From the NCBI GenBank assembly GCA_001510575.1, contig LNGK01000004.1, positions 725,989-789,988 on the forward strand: 64,000 nucleotides of DNA. The letters run 5' to 3'. Source of the stretch: Knoxdaviesia capensis (lineage: Eukaryota > Ascomycota > Sordariomycetes > Microascales > Gondwanamycetaceae). Of the stretch, positions 45,833-58,500 are shown one piece after another. The first letter of the stretch is position 1, and the number at the start of each line of letters is the position of its first letter. The translations under genes were made by a program, and so were the position numbers. The notes beneath the pieces were generated by a model. It made no database searches. It saw nothing but the letters and a program-made list of their open reading frames with translations, and had not been told where the DNA came from.

Positions 45833-46210
45833 GATGGAGTAGCGGACTGTCGCATGGAGAGAAGATACTGGATGAGACTGAAGGAGGAGGAAGTGATGAG
45901 GAGAAGCAGGGAAATGGAAGCCGGCCGTGACAAAAGAGAAAACCCGGGAAGCAGCATCATCATATACCGAAGCACAATCTGCTCATCTTATCTCATCCAG
46001 ACCGGACACGCTGCCCAACAAGGTGCCTGCGTCAAATACCCGCCGTCTTGCCGCCTTCCGCCCGCTCCTTCCCCCCCGGAAGCCAAAGCCCGGCCCGCCC
46101 ACAGACTTTTGACCGAGCAAGTTGCCGACCAATCACAGCGCCCTGTTCAGTGGTGGGCCGTCCCGATGTGGAAAGTTCTGAGCAAGTTTGAGAGAGAAAG
46201 AGCGAGCTGC

Positions 46211-46227
46211 TTAGGGTTTGAGGGTTT
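46211..46227 (+). promoter_or_regulatory. Telobox TTAGGGTTTGAGGGTTT
   Basis: One full and one degenerate box in the divergent promoter, about 680 bp before MnSOD and 450 bp from the minus-strand gene. Confidence 0.45.
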
Positions 46228-46894
46228 GCGTGTCTCTAAAACTTGCTCTTGCTCAAAGTATTCTTCTCATTCTCGCTCTTTTGGCGTTGTTTCCGGCGGC
46301 GTGAAACAGGCGGGCTTTTTTCGCCCGTCACACTCGCCCATTTCTACTGTTCGTTTCGGGGCTTTCGATTCGGGGGTTTGAACCGGGCTCTGCTGTGTGG
46401 GCTGGATGTTGCATCGGAGATCGGGACTGCGACTGGCCATCCGGGTATGTGTCTACACGTTGATGATACGTGTATCGGTATTACATACGCTTTCAGGCGA
46501 ACCCTGTTGGCCGTCGGGGAAAAGAAAGAGCGGGCGGCCTGGTAGTCAGTTCTTGACAAGTCTGGGAACGGACATTTGCCCAGGTTGGCAGTTGCCGTTC
46601 TCAACAGAAGGAACGATGGAGAACGTCTGGATCCCCAGAAGGAAGTGACCTGGCGAGAAGAGAGGAGGAAGGAGCAGGACTTTTGATTTGTAACCCATAG
46701 TGTCATCTCTCTCTTCTCCTCTCTCCCACTTTCTCTTCGGTTTCTCTCTTCTGTTTCTCTCTTCACCATCTTCAACTCTCAATCCTGCAATTTCTCTCGA
46801 TCCTCCAAGCATTTGAAGTCTCAACACCCTTGGCCGTCAGCAATTCCATCGCCTCCTCCATTCGGTCGAACGCAGAAAAGAAACTTGCTCAAAT

Positions 46895-47693
46895 ATGGCT
46901 TACAAGCTTCCCCCGCTGCCTTACAGCTATGATGTAAGTCTCGGAGCCATTCCTGGTGGCTTCTCCTTCCCGTATCCCCGCCCGACCGGTGGTTTTTTAG
47001 AGAGAGGAAAGGCGTGAAATGGATAAGACCATAACTCCTGACCTTCACCTCTCTTCCTCCGTCTAGGCCCTCGAGCCCAGTATCTCCGAGGCCATCATGC
47101 GGCTGCATCACACCAAGCACCACGCTGCCTATGTGACCAACCTCAATGCCGCTCTCCAGTCGCAGCAGACGGCCATCTTCAACGCCGACATGGCAGCCCA
47201 GATCGACCTCCAGGGAGCCATCCAGTTCAACGGCGGCGGCCACATCAACCACAGCCTGTTCTGGGAGGGCCTGGCCCCGACCGCCTCGCCCGACTCGGCG
47301 CCGTCCGACGCCGTGGCCCCGCGGCTGTTGGCCTCCATCAATGCCACTTGGGGAGACCTGGTGACCTTTCAGCGCCGGTTTTCCGAGGCTCTCCTGGGCA
47401 TTCGCGGCAGCGGCTGGGGCTGGCTTGTGCGCGATAACAGCGGGGCCACGCCGACGCTGAGAATCATCACCACGCGCGACCAGGAGCCGGTGGTCGACCC
47501 GAACCTGACGCCCATCCTCGGCGTCGATATGTGGGAGCATGCCTACTACCTCCAGTATATGAATGGCAAGGCTGCCTATGTTGAGAACATCTGGCGGGTT
47601 CTGAACTGGAAGGTGGCCGAGAACCGCTTCATGGGCTCCCGGGATGATACCTTTGACGTTCTCAAGGCGTCGCTTGTCAACCCCCCGATCTGA
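46895..47693 (+). CDS. Manganese superoxide dismutase, cytosolic type
   Basis: Exons 46895-46933 (only 13 codons) and 47067-47693 encode 221 residues, with a 133-bp intron (GTAAGT...GTCTAG). The metal ligands are H27 (LHHTKHH), H75 (GGHINHSLFW), D167 and H171 (DMWEHAYYLQY). The active-site Gln 152 is in RDQEP, the C-terminal position of Mn-type enzymes. The protein begins MAYKLPPLPYSYDALEP, so the mature domain starts at once and no mitochondrial presequence is present. The tail WKVAENRFMGSRDDTFDVLKASL resembles cytosolic fungal MnSODs such as the Candida Sod3 class. It would remove superoxide in the cytosol. An open, AUG-less frame precedes the start (from 46817). Confidence 0.95.
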
Positions 47694-48599
47694 TTAGTCG
47701 TACACGTTTGCATGACGGGATTGATGGTGACAGTTCGACAGTACTGACAATGAGAACCAGAGAGCTATGACATCCGCCGAGTTCTTCCTTTGCACTTGCT
47801 TCTCGTGAGATGTGTTGATGTGACCATCGATGATGTTGATAGCGGTGCTTGTACACTCCAACAACTTACCGACATGCATCTTGCCACTGAGTGATACTGT
47901 CATGTATTCTGGGAGGGAGCAATCGCCCAGCCTCGGCTTGCGTCCTCGGACTTGCAACTGACTGGCAACATTACACACACACAAAGCTTGCCCCTCCTCC
48001 ATAAGCACTCGGCTCGGGTCGACTGAGGGGGTGTGCGGGTGTATCTGTGTATTTGTGGATATAAGGATGTGCGGAAGTGTGTGTGTGCCATGGCAAGCAA
48101 GCGTTCTTATCCGACAGACATGGCGGAAGCTGCCTCGCACACCACCACATACAGAGTGAGAGTGAGAGGGGGAGGCGAAAAAGCGACTCATGCCACCCTT
48201 TATGTGCACTTTTATATTATTCCAAAATACACATACACACACTACTTCTGCACCTACATGTGAGATCGAGAATGAGGGGCCAACGGAGGAGTCCTGGGTG
48301 GAGTACGCATACGCTTACTCTACACAGAAGAGATGCATCGTAAATTGCCCCCGGTGTCTTCTCTGCCGCCCAAATCTCTTGTGAATTCGATATTGGCCAC
48401 CACATGCGCACAGACGGTGTCTCGCACCATGCAAAAGCACGCTCCGTCAGGCCCGATCTTGACGCTGCAGCGAGCACACACCGCCCCCCCGTTTCCTTGT
48501 TTTGGTCGGGTGCAGCTTTCGGGGGGTGTGTGTGTCTTGCAGACACGATCACGCCTTTCTACGTTATGCAGGAATTGGACATAGAGAAAGAAAGGGGAC

Positions 48600-48622
48600 A
48601 GGGAGAGGGAGAGGGAGAGGGA
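48600..48622. repeat. GGGAGA hexanucleotide repeat
   Basis: Three to four tandem units. Confidence 0.75.
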
Positions 48623-49445
48623 TCACCACACACACTGCCGTAGGATTCCGGGGGTAGTTTGACCCCGTCTCCGATAGTTCTCCGGCGACCTGGAGACAAA
48701 GGGAGAGGACAGCACACGAGGGGTGTGACTTTCTGCATCACAGCAGAACAGGCTTCATTGAATAGCCTTCGCGGAGACCTGTTGTGAGATTTTCTTAAAA
48801 GATTTTCTGGGGAATTCTCGTCATGCTCAACAGGCCCAACAGGTCAAAATCCTCCTTGGCTTTCTTGCGTGGGAACAGGAATGGCGGTTCACGGGGAGGA
48901 CCCGTGTTGAGCGCCGCTCCCACAGCAGGCCGAGCACATTACGGGAGTGAGAAATGTGCGCTCACATCTCCTGCTCTCCATCTCTCTCTCTCTCTATCTC
49001 TGTCTCTCTCTCGCTCTCTCGTTCTCTCGCCGGTGTAAACGGCGGAACACACAACTCCCTACGAGAGATAGAAACAGAGGGAAGAACGCAGGTGTCAGAT
49101 GCGGACAAGGCTCTCGGCACCCCCCGTCGGCAGTACGACTGGCGGGAGAGAAACAAAGAAAAGAAGAAACAAAGGCCGCCGTTCGTAACAGACGAAGAGT
49201 GGACTGACACGACGTCCGGCCCTCGAACCACACGCCGGGCCCATCGTTAAGCCCAGCCGTGCGCGCTCCGAGATTTCAAAAGCCCCCGGGAGTGTCATTC
49301 TGTTCTCTCGGGACCTTGACAGCACAAAGGTGTCGTTGTGGTGGAGAGAGCGTGTACTCCGGTGCCGCTGGCTGGTCACCCGGGAGTCCATCCACCACGC
49401 AGCCGGGCAGATTGGGGTCATTCCTTGATCTCTGCAGACGAGGTT

Positions 49446-49449
<4 letters not shown>

Positions 49450-49499
<50 letters not shown>
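49450..49499. repeat. TC microsatellite, 25 units
   Basis: Fifty bases of pure TC, the longest simple repeat in the window. A shorter, imperfect CT tract lies at about 48978-49028. Confidence 0.95.
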
Positions 49500-49501
<2 letters not shown>

Positions 49502-51837
49502 GATACCCGTCCGGGGGCTTTCCATCTCCCCCTCCCTCCCCCCCCATCCCCATTCCCTGTGCATCCCGCTGAGAGCGAGCGCAGAGGCTGTACCGGGGCT
49601 GACACCTTCTCCGCACGGAGATTGCTACGGCGGTTCTCTGGGGGGGAAACTAGCCGATGCATGTCAGAAGTCTGGGGAAGGCCGGCGCCCAGGGAGGGGA
49701 GTGAGTCCCCGCGAGGATGGACAGAGATATACAGGTGGCAAGGTCGAGATGAACAAGCCGCAGGAAGAAGGTTGCGGGGAGGGGAAAAGAAAAAGAGGAT
49801 ATCACGAAGCCAGCCACCACGCCGGCATGTGTGGTTCAATAGTAGGGGGGTCAATAGAACCAGCAGACAAGGGGGCTAGGCTCGGCGGGGACATATGGAT
49901 GCAGACATACAGAGAGAGAGATGGCGGCCGTGATCGATTCTACACAACAAGAGAGGCCGACCTCCGTGGCAAGCCGGTACCACTGTACGCACACGACGGA
50001 ACAGGTCCTGGGGCGGGGAGAGGAGGCTTACGACTCATGCAGAGACACACAATAGGAAATGCAGGTAGGGATGCATGCACAGACAGGATAGACTATCCTC
50101 TGTATGTAACGAGGGGACAGCGTTTTTTTCCCCGCGACGGACGAGCGAGGAGGCGGCGGTAAAGACAACCTCGTTTTTTTTTCTCGTACGAGAGGGGGCG
50201 TGTGGGCATCAATAGGGTTCCAGAGCCCCAGACGGAGCATCCATCAGACTGTACAGGACGTGCTTAAGCCAGGGTGGGCGGTTCTGGGTCATGCCGCGAT
50301 TGGCAGGTAGTTTGTTCAGTCCGCAAGAGGCGAGGCAGAGAAGAGGCGAGCCGGAGAAAGGAGGCTCTGTGTGTACTGTAGACAGACACCGGCTAAGGGG
50401 GGGGGGAAACACCCCAGTGAGAAGAGAGTCTATTTAGGCGGTGCGAGAAGGGCGGGGGGGAGGAGGCAACTATGCGCCTCTCGCTCTCTGTTGTCTTGTA
50501 CACTTCCGGACACTGCTACATGGAGGTGTGGGTGGGACTGGCCCACACAAAGAGAAACGCAAGGCATAGCTACGGGGGAAAGTTGGGCTCTTGTCGAATC
50601 GACTTGCTGTTCGGGAGACAGTCGTCGGATACGGGGTAAGAAGATGGAGGGGGAAGAGAGGGAAAGGTGTGGAGAGAGCGAAAGAGAGAGGTGGATGGCC
50701 ATATGCACTGTACATACTGGAGTGTACAGTACAGACCCGCAAGCAGGAAGCCCTGACGGCAGCCAAGATAACGACAAGACACACACGGTGGGCGGGAACG
50801 AAAAGGTCGGTGAGTGACCTGGACACACACTGGCACGCACACACGCATGAATGTGCTGTACTGTACTGTATGAGCACCACATACACGGCGAGGGGAAGTG
50901 CACGAGTGGCGAGTGGCCGGTCCGGTGCCGGACAGACAGAGCATAGGGGATGTGACGGTCGAAACTCGGACAGAGGTTCCTTAGAAAACACACACACACT
51001 TGCGAGGAGATCGAATGGTCGCGGGATTGGGGGACCCGACCAGTGTGTCCCCGAAGGTCCCCCAGTGTGTCCCCGCAGCTACAGAGACCAGTGCACACCC
51101 AAGCGTGTATGCAGTTTTGTTATCTGCATGGCGAGACCACCGTACGATTCATTCTGTGACGGTGCTGGAGCCGGAGCGTCTCCGTGTGTCCGGTATCTGG
51201 AGACTGCCTGCACTTGGACAATGCGGTCTTCCTGAGGAGATCGAGCCGCAACGTTGCTCTCTGTTAGTATGGACTTGCAGCACAGAGTGATGAGTCGGGG
51301 AAGGGGGACAGACACTCTCTGCGGGCAATTCCTGTAATCTCTGGCGGGCGGGTCCCCCCCTCTTTCACTCAGTGGAAGTCTCACCACTCCATCGCGCAGC
51401 AGCAGGAGCCTTTTCTTTCTGTGCACCACCGACGACCACACACAGGAAGATGGCGGGATACGAGCAACAAACGAAACGAAATTGGCACGGCAGGGTCCAC
51501 GAAATGGAAAATGGGCCAGGAAATGGGCGGCTGCTATGAAAGTACGCGTTTTTTTTTTACCCACCCGCCGGTTTCAAAAGACGTACATGACGTTGCCATG
51601 ACGGCGGTGGTGAGAGGGCGGCCGGTTGCTTGTTGGTTGGTCGAGAGGCGGGGGCGGGAGGGAAGCAGGCAAACGGTCTGGAGATACAACACCGAGCATA
51701 CGCGAGACGGAAGATGCATATGGAGGGCGTTTGGGAGGGGAATATACAAGCAGACAGGATTCGCTGGCTTGTTAAGAAGAGAGCGATGGTGGTTGGGGGG
51801 GTTTGGAGATGGAAGAAGGTGGACTGATGATTTCTTA

Positions 51838-52041
51838 TCAAAATAGATCGGGGCGCAGAATTAGGGTTACAGAAGCGTTCTGGAAGGCGGAGAGATAAGC
51901 AAGCGGGATTTCCGCCTGTTCTTTTTTGGCATCTACTGGCAAAGAACGAAGCTCAGTGATCGGAGTATCCGCATGTCCTGCTCTTCTTGTATGTGCGTTT
52001 CCAATCACCTCGCCAATACCCAATTCCGAGTATTCAGTCAT
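51838..52041 (-). CDS. Possible small ORF of 67 codons
   Basis: An ATG frame on the minus strand with balanced amino-acid composition (MTEYSELGIGEVIGN...) ending LILRPDLF. Its codons are less GC-rich than those of the real genes. The telobox at 51861-51868 lies inside its last codons. No family is recognised and no promoter is evident. Confidence 0.15.
   Translation of the reverse strand: MTEYSELGIGEVIGNAHTRRAGHADTPITELRSLPVDAKKEQAEIPLAYLSAFQNASVTLILRPDLF
51861..51868 (+). promoter_or_regulatory. Telobox in gene-poor DNA
   Basis: TTAGGGTT with no supported gene within 4 kb downstream. Confidence 0.35.
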
Positions 52042-52380
52042 CCATCCATCTGATCACGGCTGTCTCGCCCCCGGAATTGAACCCCTCACAAAAGTCCTCC
52101 TTAGTGTATAAGACACACACACGCACACACACCCCCGATGCACACAGGCTTGTGGTGGGTGGGAATTATCTGCACTGTAGCCGCATGAGAACCTGTGTGA
52201 AAGCCATATACAGTATTCCAGTCGACGACCAAAAAAAAAAACCACGGTCTGCGTCGCACAGCAGGAGGTCTGGACCGAACCACACGCACGGCGATGATGC
52301 ACTTCCTACGTCTTGTACGGTTTTATGTGGAGGATGCACGCCGGCGCTAGCCAATTGCAGGAGCTTGGACGTTCAATCTC

Positions 52381-52412
52381 GTGTGTGCGTGTGTGTGTGT
52401 GTGTGTGTGTGG
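52381..52412. repeat. GT microsatellite
   Basis: About 15 GT units with one GC interruption. Confidence 0.9.
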
Positions 52413-52912
52413 TTGGGGCGAGACAAATGGCGACAAGGCGTGGATTTGAAATCTTTTCCTCCCCCCCCGATACCGATGCCTATTAACCTAGGGAGGCTTT
52501 TCGATGCGATTACTTTCTCTCCTCCCGCGTACACCGGCCTGCCGATGAGATGAGTGCGAGTATCTCGGCCGTTCGGAGTGAGAGCAATAGTAATCGTGAA
52601 CTTATGCTGTTCGTATACCGGCGTGTTGAGTGAGTCTCTTGCGGCTTTGAGGATGTCTCATGGCGCCGTCCCGATGCATCCGGGGAGTGTCGGCGAGCCT
52701 GTCTGTGTACAGTAGACATGGGCGCCTGGACGCCGTGAGAGCCCAGCGGGTGGTGATCGGATTGGACGGCCACACACCGTAGCACTCACCCAGCCAAACA
52801 AACAAACCGCGGATGTCGATATCTGCTGGCGGTGCGACCTGGACAAACGCAATCGCTGTTGTAATTTCCACCCTGGGTAGAGAGCATGGGGCTCTTTCGT
52901 TTGCCTCTAATC

Positions 52913-52932
52913 TACTGTACAGTACTGTACTG
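52913..52932. repeat. Overlapping TACTGTAC/GTACAGTA motif
   Basis: Alternating GTAC-A/T units in tandem, one of about eight related sites between 50.7 and 59.4 kb (see findings). Confidence 0.6.
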
Positions 52933-54710
52933 AACCGGAGCTGGGCCGGGTTTAATTTCCTTCTCATGCTTGCTTGCTTGCTTGCCTGCTTCCCCCAACC
53001 GTTCCGCCCCCGGCCGGTCCCTCGCCCGCCACCCCTGATGAGCCTCAACAGGACCTCAGCTACAATCTGCAAGCGACACGCCGATCGCGTATCAGTCCAG
53101 ACGGGGGAAGAAGGGGGGAAACTGCTGGAAATCAAGTGCATCAAATCACACGTTCAAACAAACGGCCCCCTGGGATATCTCGTGCACGCTAAACCATGGG
53201 GTGCAGGAAACAGGGAGGACAACCAGAGAGGGCAAGCCAACCCCCATGTGCTGCCCAAGAAGACCAAAAGTCGTCGCCGACGTGCTGCGTCTGTGTGTGT
53301 GTGAAATTCACAGAATCCTCCCAAGCACACCACCACCACCCGCGATGCACACGGCAGCACAAGGCGTAATCTCGTGTGCATCCCGTTGTCCCCTCGCTTA
53401 AACGCATCCCAATGCGCTTCCAGACGGCGCTGCAGCAGCCATGTTGGTGCATCGCAAATGCACGACACCCTCCAAGAGAAGGGAATTTTGGACTAAGAGA
53501 ACAGCCAGAAAATAACAGAAGAAAAAAGACAAAAAAGAGAGAAAAATCGAAAAAGAAAGAAAGCGGCGACAGCAGCGAACCCGCCAGTTGTAACCCGCTT
53601 TCCCGCCCGGGACAACTGCATGTCAAAAAAAGACCGCCCCTGCCGACGGGCTGACTGCCAGCCTCTGGCAACAGAGAGACAGAGAGAGAAAGATAGAGAA
53701 AGATCGAAGAAGTTCTGGGCCAGCTGGGCTTCCCGTTTTCGGTGCGGTGCAGGGTGGTGGCCATCGGATAGTCGCAGCCTTTTCTTGGCCTGGCGAGCCG
53801 AGCTTCTTGGGAGGAAGAGGGGGTGGTCGAGAGATTGGAACCGTCGTGGGACGGGTGCTTTGGCGAGAGATGGCTCGCGACAGAGCTGCTCACCCACTTC
53901 ACACACGCATCTCCTGGAATGGCTTGACTCTGCAGTCGAGCACGCCCGGGGGAGAGAGAACCAGCGACGCACACTCTCCAGCGCCCGCCCTTTCCCACCC
54001 GAGCACGCAGCATGTTGGATAAACAGCGCGACAGCCGTTAGGCGTTTCGGGTCCCACCGCTGCGACGGGAAACCCGGGACGCTTCCTGTACAGTACAGAC
54101 CTCTGCGCACCTCTCTCGGCATACTGTCTCTCGTACCGTAATACACACACACACCACCTTAATCGGCCCACCACGACGTGTTTGCGTCGTCCGCGCGCTG
54201 GTCCGGTGAACTGTCCGGGGCGAGATTCCCGTCTGTCGGCCACGTCCAGCCGAGCGAAAAAAAGACAAAATTCCAAGCACAACGCCAGGCATCACCGGCG
54301 ACACCAAAAAAAAAAACCTGCCCACCCAAGTCATCTCGCGAGCTCTTATCTCCGACCTCTTTAAGGTCTGAGTGAGATTCCTACAGGCGCACGGCAACCC
54401 GAAAAAGCGACGTGTCACAGCGGTCCCGGTGTGAGGAGAAAAAAAGAAATACCCAGCCAGGAGATCACTTTCCGCAGAGCCTCCACTGTGGCCAGACAGA
54501 AAAAGGCAAAAAGCACCTGTCTGGTTTTTTTTTTTTTACTGCTCACTCCCAACCCTCGCATTGGCGGTGGAGACCAGAACCAGAGCAGAAACACGCGGGA
54601 AGGCCACAGCCCACAGCAGAGCCGCCCGCTGGGGGGATAGATAGTTCACCGAATCAGCAGGTTTGCGGCTCTTGTGTTCTGACCCGAGTATTTGGTGGTT
54701 TTTTTCTTTC

Positions 54711-54730
54711 TTTTTTTTTTTTTTTTTTTT
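54711..54730. repeat. T20 homopolymer
   Basis: Twenty T residues, part of a longer T/C-rich tract 265 bp upstream of the tRNA gene. Confidence 0.85.
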
Positions 54731-54995
54731 CTCGAAATCCGTCACTCCCGTGCCCTTCAATCCCACCGGTTGGAAAGCCAACTGCTCTGCACAACCCGCA
54801 CTCCCTCCTTCGTAGACCTCTCGCTTCAATCTTCAAGCGCGCACCTCTCGTAACTCCCACTTGCGGCGGCATTGGCCTGCTGGCAGCAGCCCCCGCACTC
54901 AACGCACAATCAGGCGGGCCCGTCGTCCACGTGACTGCTGCACCCCCAATGGGTGCTGCCACCTTTATAAGCTGGCTTCCAGGGCCGTTCTTTCG

Positions 54996-55082
54996 GCCTT
55001 AATAGTTTAGTGGTTAGAATACGTCGTTGTGGTCAAACACGGCGAATCCGACGTGACCCATGTTCGATTCATGGTTAAGGCA
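54996..55082 (+). tRNA. tRNA-His (GTG) with a 15-nt intron
   Basis: A complete cloverleaf can be drawn. The acceptor stem GCCTTAA pairs with TTAAGGC (55075-55081), with discriminator A. The D arm contains TAGTTTAGTGGTTAGAAT. The anticodon stem CGTCG pairs with CGACG. The anticodon GTG is at 55029-55031. The T arm is CCATG-TTCGATT-CATGG. An intron of 15 nt (55033-55047) sits after position 37, the canonical place for nuclear tRNA introns. Internal A and B boxes for RNA polymerase III are intact. A T-rich terminator-like stretch follows within 50 bp. It charges histidine; the extra G at position -1 is added after transcription in eukaryotes. Confidence 0.95.
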
Positions 55083-55503
55083 CACACACCCATCTTTTTT
55101 GCCTTTTTTTGGGGGGTTTTTTTTTAAAAAAACTTATTTTTTGTCTTCTCTGGTTGCTGGTGTTCTTTTTATGCCCTCTTCTCTGCAATATGCACTCAAT
55201 CAATAGATGATCTGTAACTGCTACTATTTCTATCCTGCCTATTTGGAGCATTGTAGGTATTTCATATCCTGGGCTTTTGATGCTCACACAAATCCGTCTT
55301 TCCCGCACCGGATTTCTTGCTGTCTCTGCAGTGTAGGTGCTGATGCTGCACCTGTAGTCGGTCCCCTACATTAGTTCTCTCTCCCCACGATGATACATAC
55401 ACATCCGGAGCACGGCACGGAACTGGCGGCCGACACAGGACTTCCCGGGCCTTCTCTTGTCGTTTTGCACGCGGCCAATCGAGCTGCTCAACCGCTGTGT
55501 CAG

Positions 55504-55511
55504 AACCCTAA
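55504..55511 (-). promoter_or_regulatory. Telobox near tRNA-His
   Basis: AACCCTAA, 420 bp downstream of the tRNA gene. No promoter target is visible. Confidence 0.35.
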
Positions 55512-58500
55512 CACCTCCGTCACATCCAGACTTCCTGCATGTATATACACCCACCGCACCACAGAGCCCCCTGTACGTATCTCCACGGCGAGGCGATCGA
55601 GGGAACACCACAGCACGGGAACTGGTGTCTGTCCGCATAACCTCCGCCCGCACGTCGTTCTTTTTTCCCCCGGTCTCGGGCCCCCTTCGCCGTCCGCCCG
55701 TGGGTGGTTGTACACATATAAGCCGTACGCAGAAGACAAAGCTCGCCGCGCGGGTTTGCTCCGTGCTGCTCAGCCCGCGGGAAGCAAGACGCACATGTCG
55801 ATGTCCTGGAGTAATTTGCAGGATTGTTATCCCGTGGGTGCTGCACGTAGGCGTCAATTTCCACGCCGGGCCTGCATCGACTGGACTGTGCACGCCTTTT
55901 TCGGAATCGTGCGAAACACACACACGCTGATGTCCTGCATGCCCGATGACGAGAGACCCGGGCAATCATGGAAACCACCACCGTCCATGCAAACACGGCC
56001 ATCATTCTCCATTCTGCCGCGTTTTGCTCTTCCAGATATCGCACTGCTGCACAGTTGTAATTTTCCCCAGCCGCACACCACCGCTGACGCTGCCGTCTTT
56101 TTCTCCGGAGTTTTCGAAAGTGTGTGCCCTCCTCGAGGCCATACACACGCAAAGCGGCAGTGTTTGCCGAAAGACCACTCAGGCTGTCGATGGTGCCGGA
56201 CGACTACTGTATGTACATCGCCGGTTACGGCTGGCACGGGTGGAGCCCGCTGTTACTGTTTGTGAGCTCATGCTTTTAGTGGATGCTTCATCGTCTGCTG
56301 AAGCGAGATTCCCATCCCCATATTTCCAGCCCTCTTGGCCGGCACGGAGAGCCCATCTTTTCTGCTTCTATTTTTGTGTAGTAGTACCACTCTCACCAGT
56401 CTTGGGATATGCAGTGGCAAGAACAACTAACACGGTGGCCACCATCTGCACGCCACAAACCCTGATATCCAACCCCAGCCTCATGTACGAAGCCCGTTCC
56501 GTCGAGCGTCCGCCAGAACGTTCTATCAGTACTGTACTGTACTGTATATGTCGAGCTCGCGTATAGACCACCACCATGCTGCCTGCGTCCCCAGGCGAAC
56601 ACCGAACCACGAACAAGCAGTGTTTGGTCAACGCCAGATGAGACCGTCTGGGGAACCACGAACGCGCTCCGCACTCTCGATCATGGTTCCGGGTGGGGTC
56701 GAATGCGGAGAACGGCAGGCTGCTGCACGGAGTTCGGCCATAACGCACTTGCACGTTGCTCATTCCATCCGTTTGTCATGAGAGTTTGGGCCTGAGGTCC
56801 GAGGAAACAGAAGCAGATGATCACCGGCCCAAGATAAGGAGGTAGACACAGGCCCACGTCCCACACCGGCCACGAATCGTCTCCCCGGAAATAGATTCAA
56901 GGAATGTTCTTCCCTAAGAATAGATTACTCAGTCTGGACGACCTCGAGAGATCCGACCGCACATATATGGTATCGTAGTCAAGCCGCGGCGCTGCGTGTC
57001 TTCGACTCGATCGGTGAAGGCACGAGTAGGATTCTCTCCAATTAGCCAGGCTGTTATCCAGGCGGCGAGACGCCAGCTTGCACGCCCAAAACGGCGGTTG
57101 AACGCAGCTTCCAGGAGGAAGAAGCCCACGCGCAACAGGCCAAAGGGTCTGGAGTTGGGGTAAGAAGCCAGAAGCCCTGTCCTTGGATAAGGTGGCAGGC
57201 TCTCACACAATGAGGTGGCAAAAGGTGGTGATACCTCCGTGCCGACTAGGATGTGCCGACCAATTATCAGAGTGAAATACGACGGCACCTTTGGCGGCCT
57301 TCTGTTAGTTCTGCGTCCAGGAGGGGATTCAGGGGGCAGTAAGCTAAGAAAACGATGGCAAACCGGACTTTGGGGGAGGGGTACACTTGGGGCCAGTTTT
57401 AGTTGAAAGCCGTGCCAAACAGGCAAATGAGGTTCCGAGAGTTAGTGGTACGCCACCATGCCATGGGGCTGAATAGTCTGACTTGCAGAGCCTGGAAGGT
57501 CAATCTGGACTGTGCGACAAGTTGGAGTAAGAATGTTTATGGCCATGTTAGCAAACATGCCAAACTGGGCTTCGCTCTCCGTCTCCGTAAATACGGGGCA
57601 TCAAGGTGTATCCACAGGGGGGCTTTCCGTCCAAATACCGTCAATTCAAGCAAGGATTCTGGCGACGAAAGCGAATAAAAAGCTAAGAAGCAAGCATAGC
57701 ACAGGGAGAATTTCTCAATGGAGCAGCGTAGAATGGGTAGTCCCCTCTTTTTTGTCTGCTTCCTCTCCGGCGCCGTGTAGGAACCCTTGCTAGAGAAGAT
57801 GATATCTAGCGTGTGAAGGGAGGTGGACTTGGCAATGGAGAAGACAGAAAAGAAAGGTTTTGACGTTCGGAAAACAAAAGACCTGAAGACTCTGTCTGGT
57901 CTAGGAACATGGCACAAAAGCGAGGTGAGAATCTAGACGATATCGGGGCCGTCAATCACTGCAGGAATGCGGCAAGCGTCTTGCATCGCCCAGGAAACAG
58001 CCAGATATCTCCAGTGCACCCACGCAACCGCTGTTGGTGTTCGGCCTGGCAGGGACGTAACCGGGCCTGTCTCACTTTAGAGCACAGGCGCCCCCAGAAG
58101 GGCCGGAGCCGGGCCCCTGAGCTATGCCACCGGCCAGCAGCGTGATATGGTGGCAGAAGTTCCGTGTTGCTGGCGTGTGGAGAAGGAAGAACGAGAGACC
58201 ATTGAGTCAGAAGAACAGCAGCCCAAGAGGGACGGGGGGCGAGGCCGGATCTGATCTGATATTAATGCGACCAACCATGTGCGGGAGCGAATTTCTTTGG
58301 GCCGACTCCAGCGCATATCAGCCGTTCAGCGCAGCAGCCATCGCCGCGAGGAGTCTGCAGATGGTCGTTTTTTTTTCTCCGGATGAGCCGTGCAGCGCGG
58401 GTTCTCGGAATGCGGGGGGCAGATATGAAGCCTCTTTGGTTTTCTGTGGCGATACAGAGGCAGACCGAGCGAGAAACCACAGAAACGGACGGTTCAGGTG

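Larger units (their letters stand above)
45756..46894. other. Divergent promoter between the unrecognised gene and MnSOD
   Basis: 1.14 kb. It holds a TATA box for the minus-strand gene, a CCAAT box (46129-46133), a telobox at 46211 and a long CT-rich leader (about 46709-46790) running into the MnSOD start. Confidence 0.55.
47694..54995. other. 7.3 kb of gene-poor sequence
   Basis: No gene is supported. The base composition is GC-moderate, with many stop-free frames that have Arg/Ser/His-rich, non-protein-like composition. Purine and pyrimidine microsatellites, GT/CA tracts and several TGTACAGTAC-type motifs are present, plus a telobox at 51861. One small ATG frame on the minus strand (52041-51838) has more protein-like composition. 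Confidence 0.5.

Noticed and set aside
52073..52083. Perfect tRNA B-box match on the minus strand (GGTTCAATTCC)
   Set aside because: The T stem does not pair beyond two base pairs, and no acceptor stem or A box is in range.
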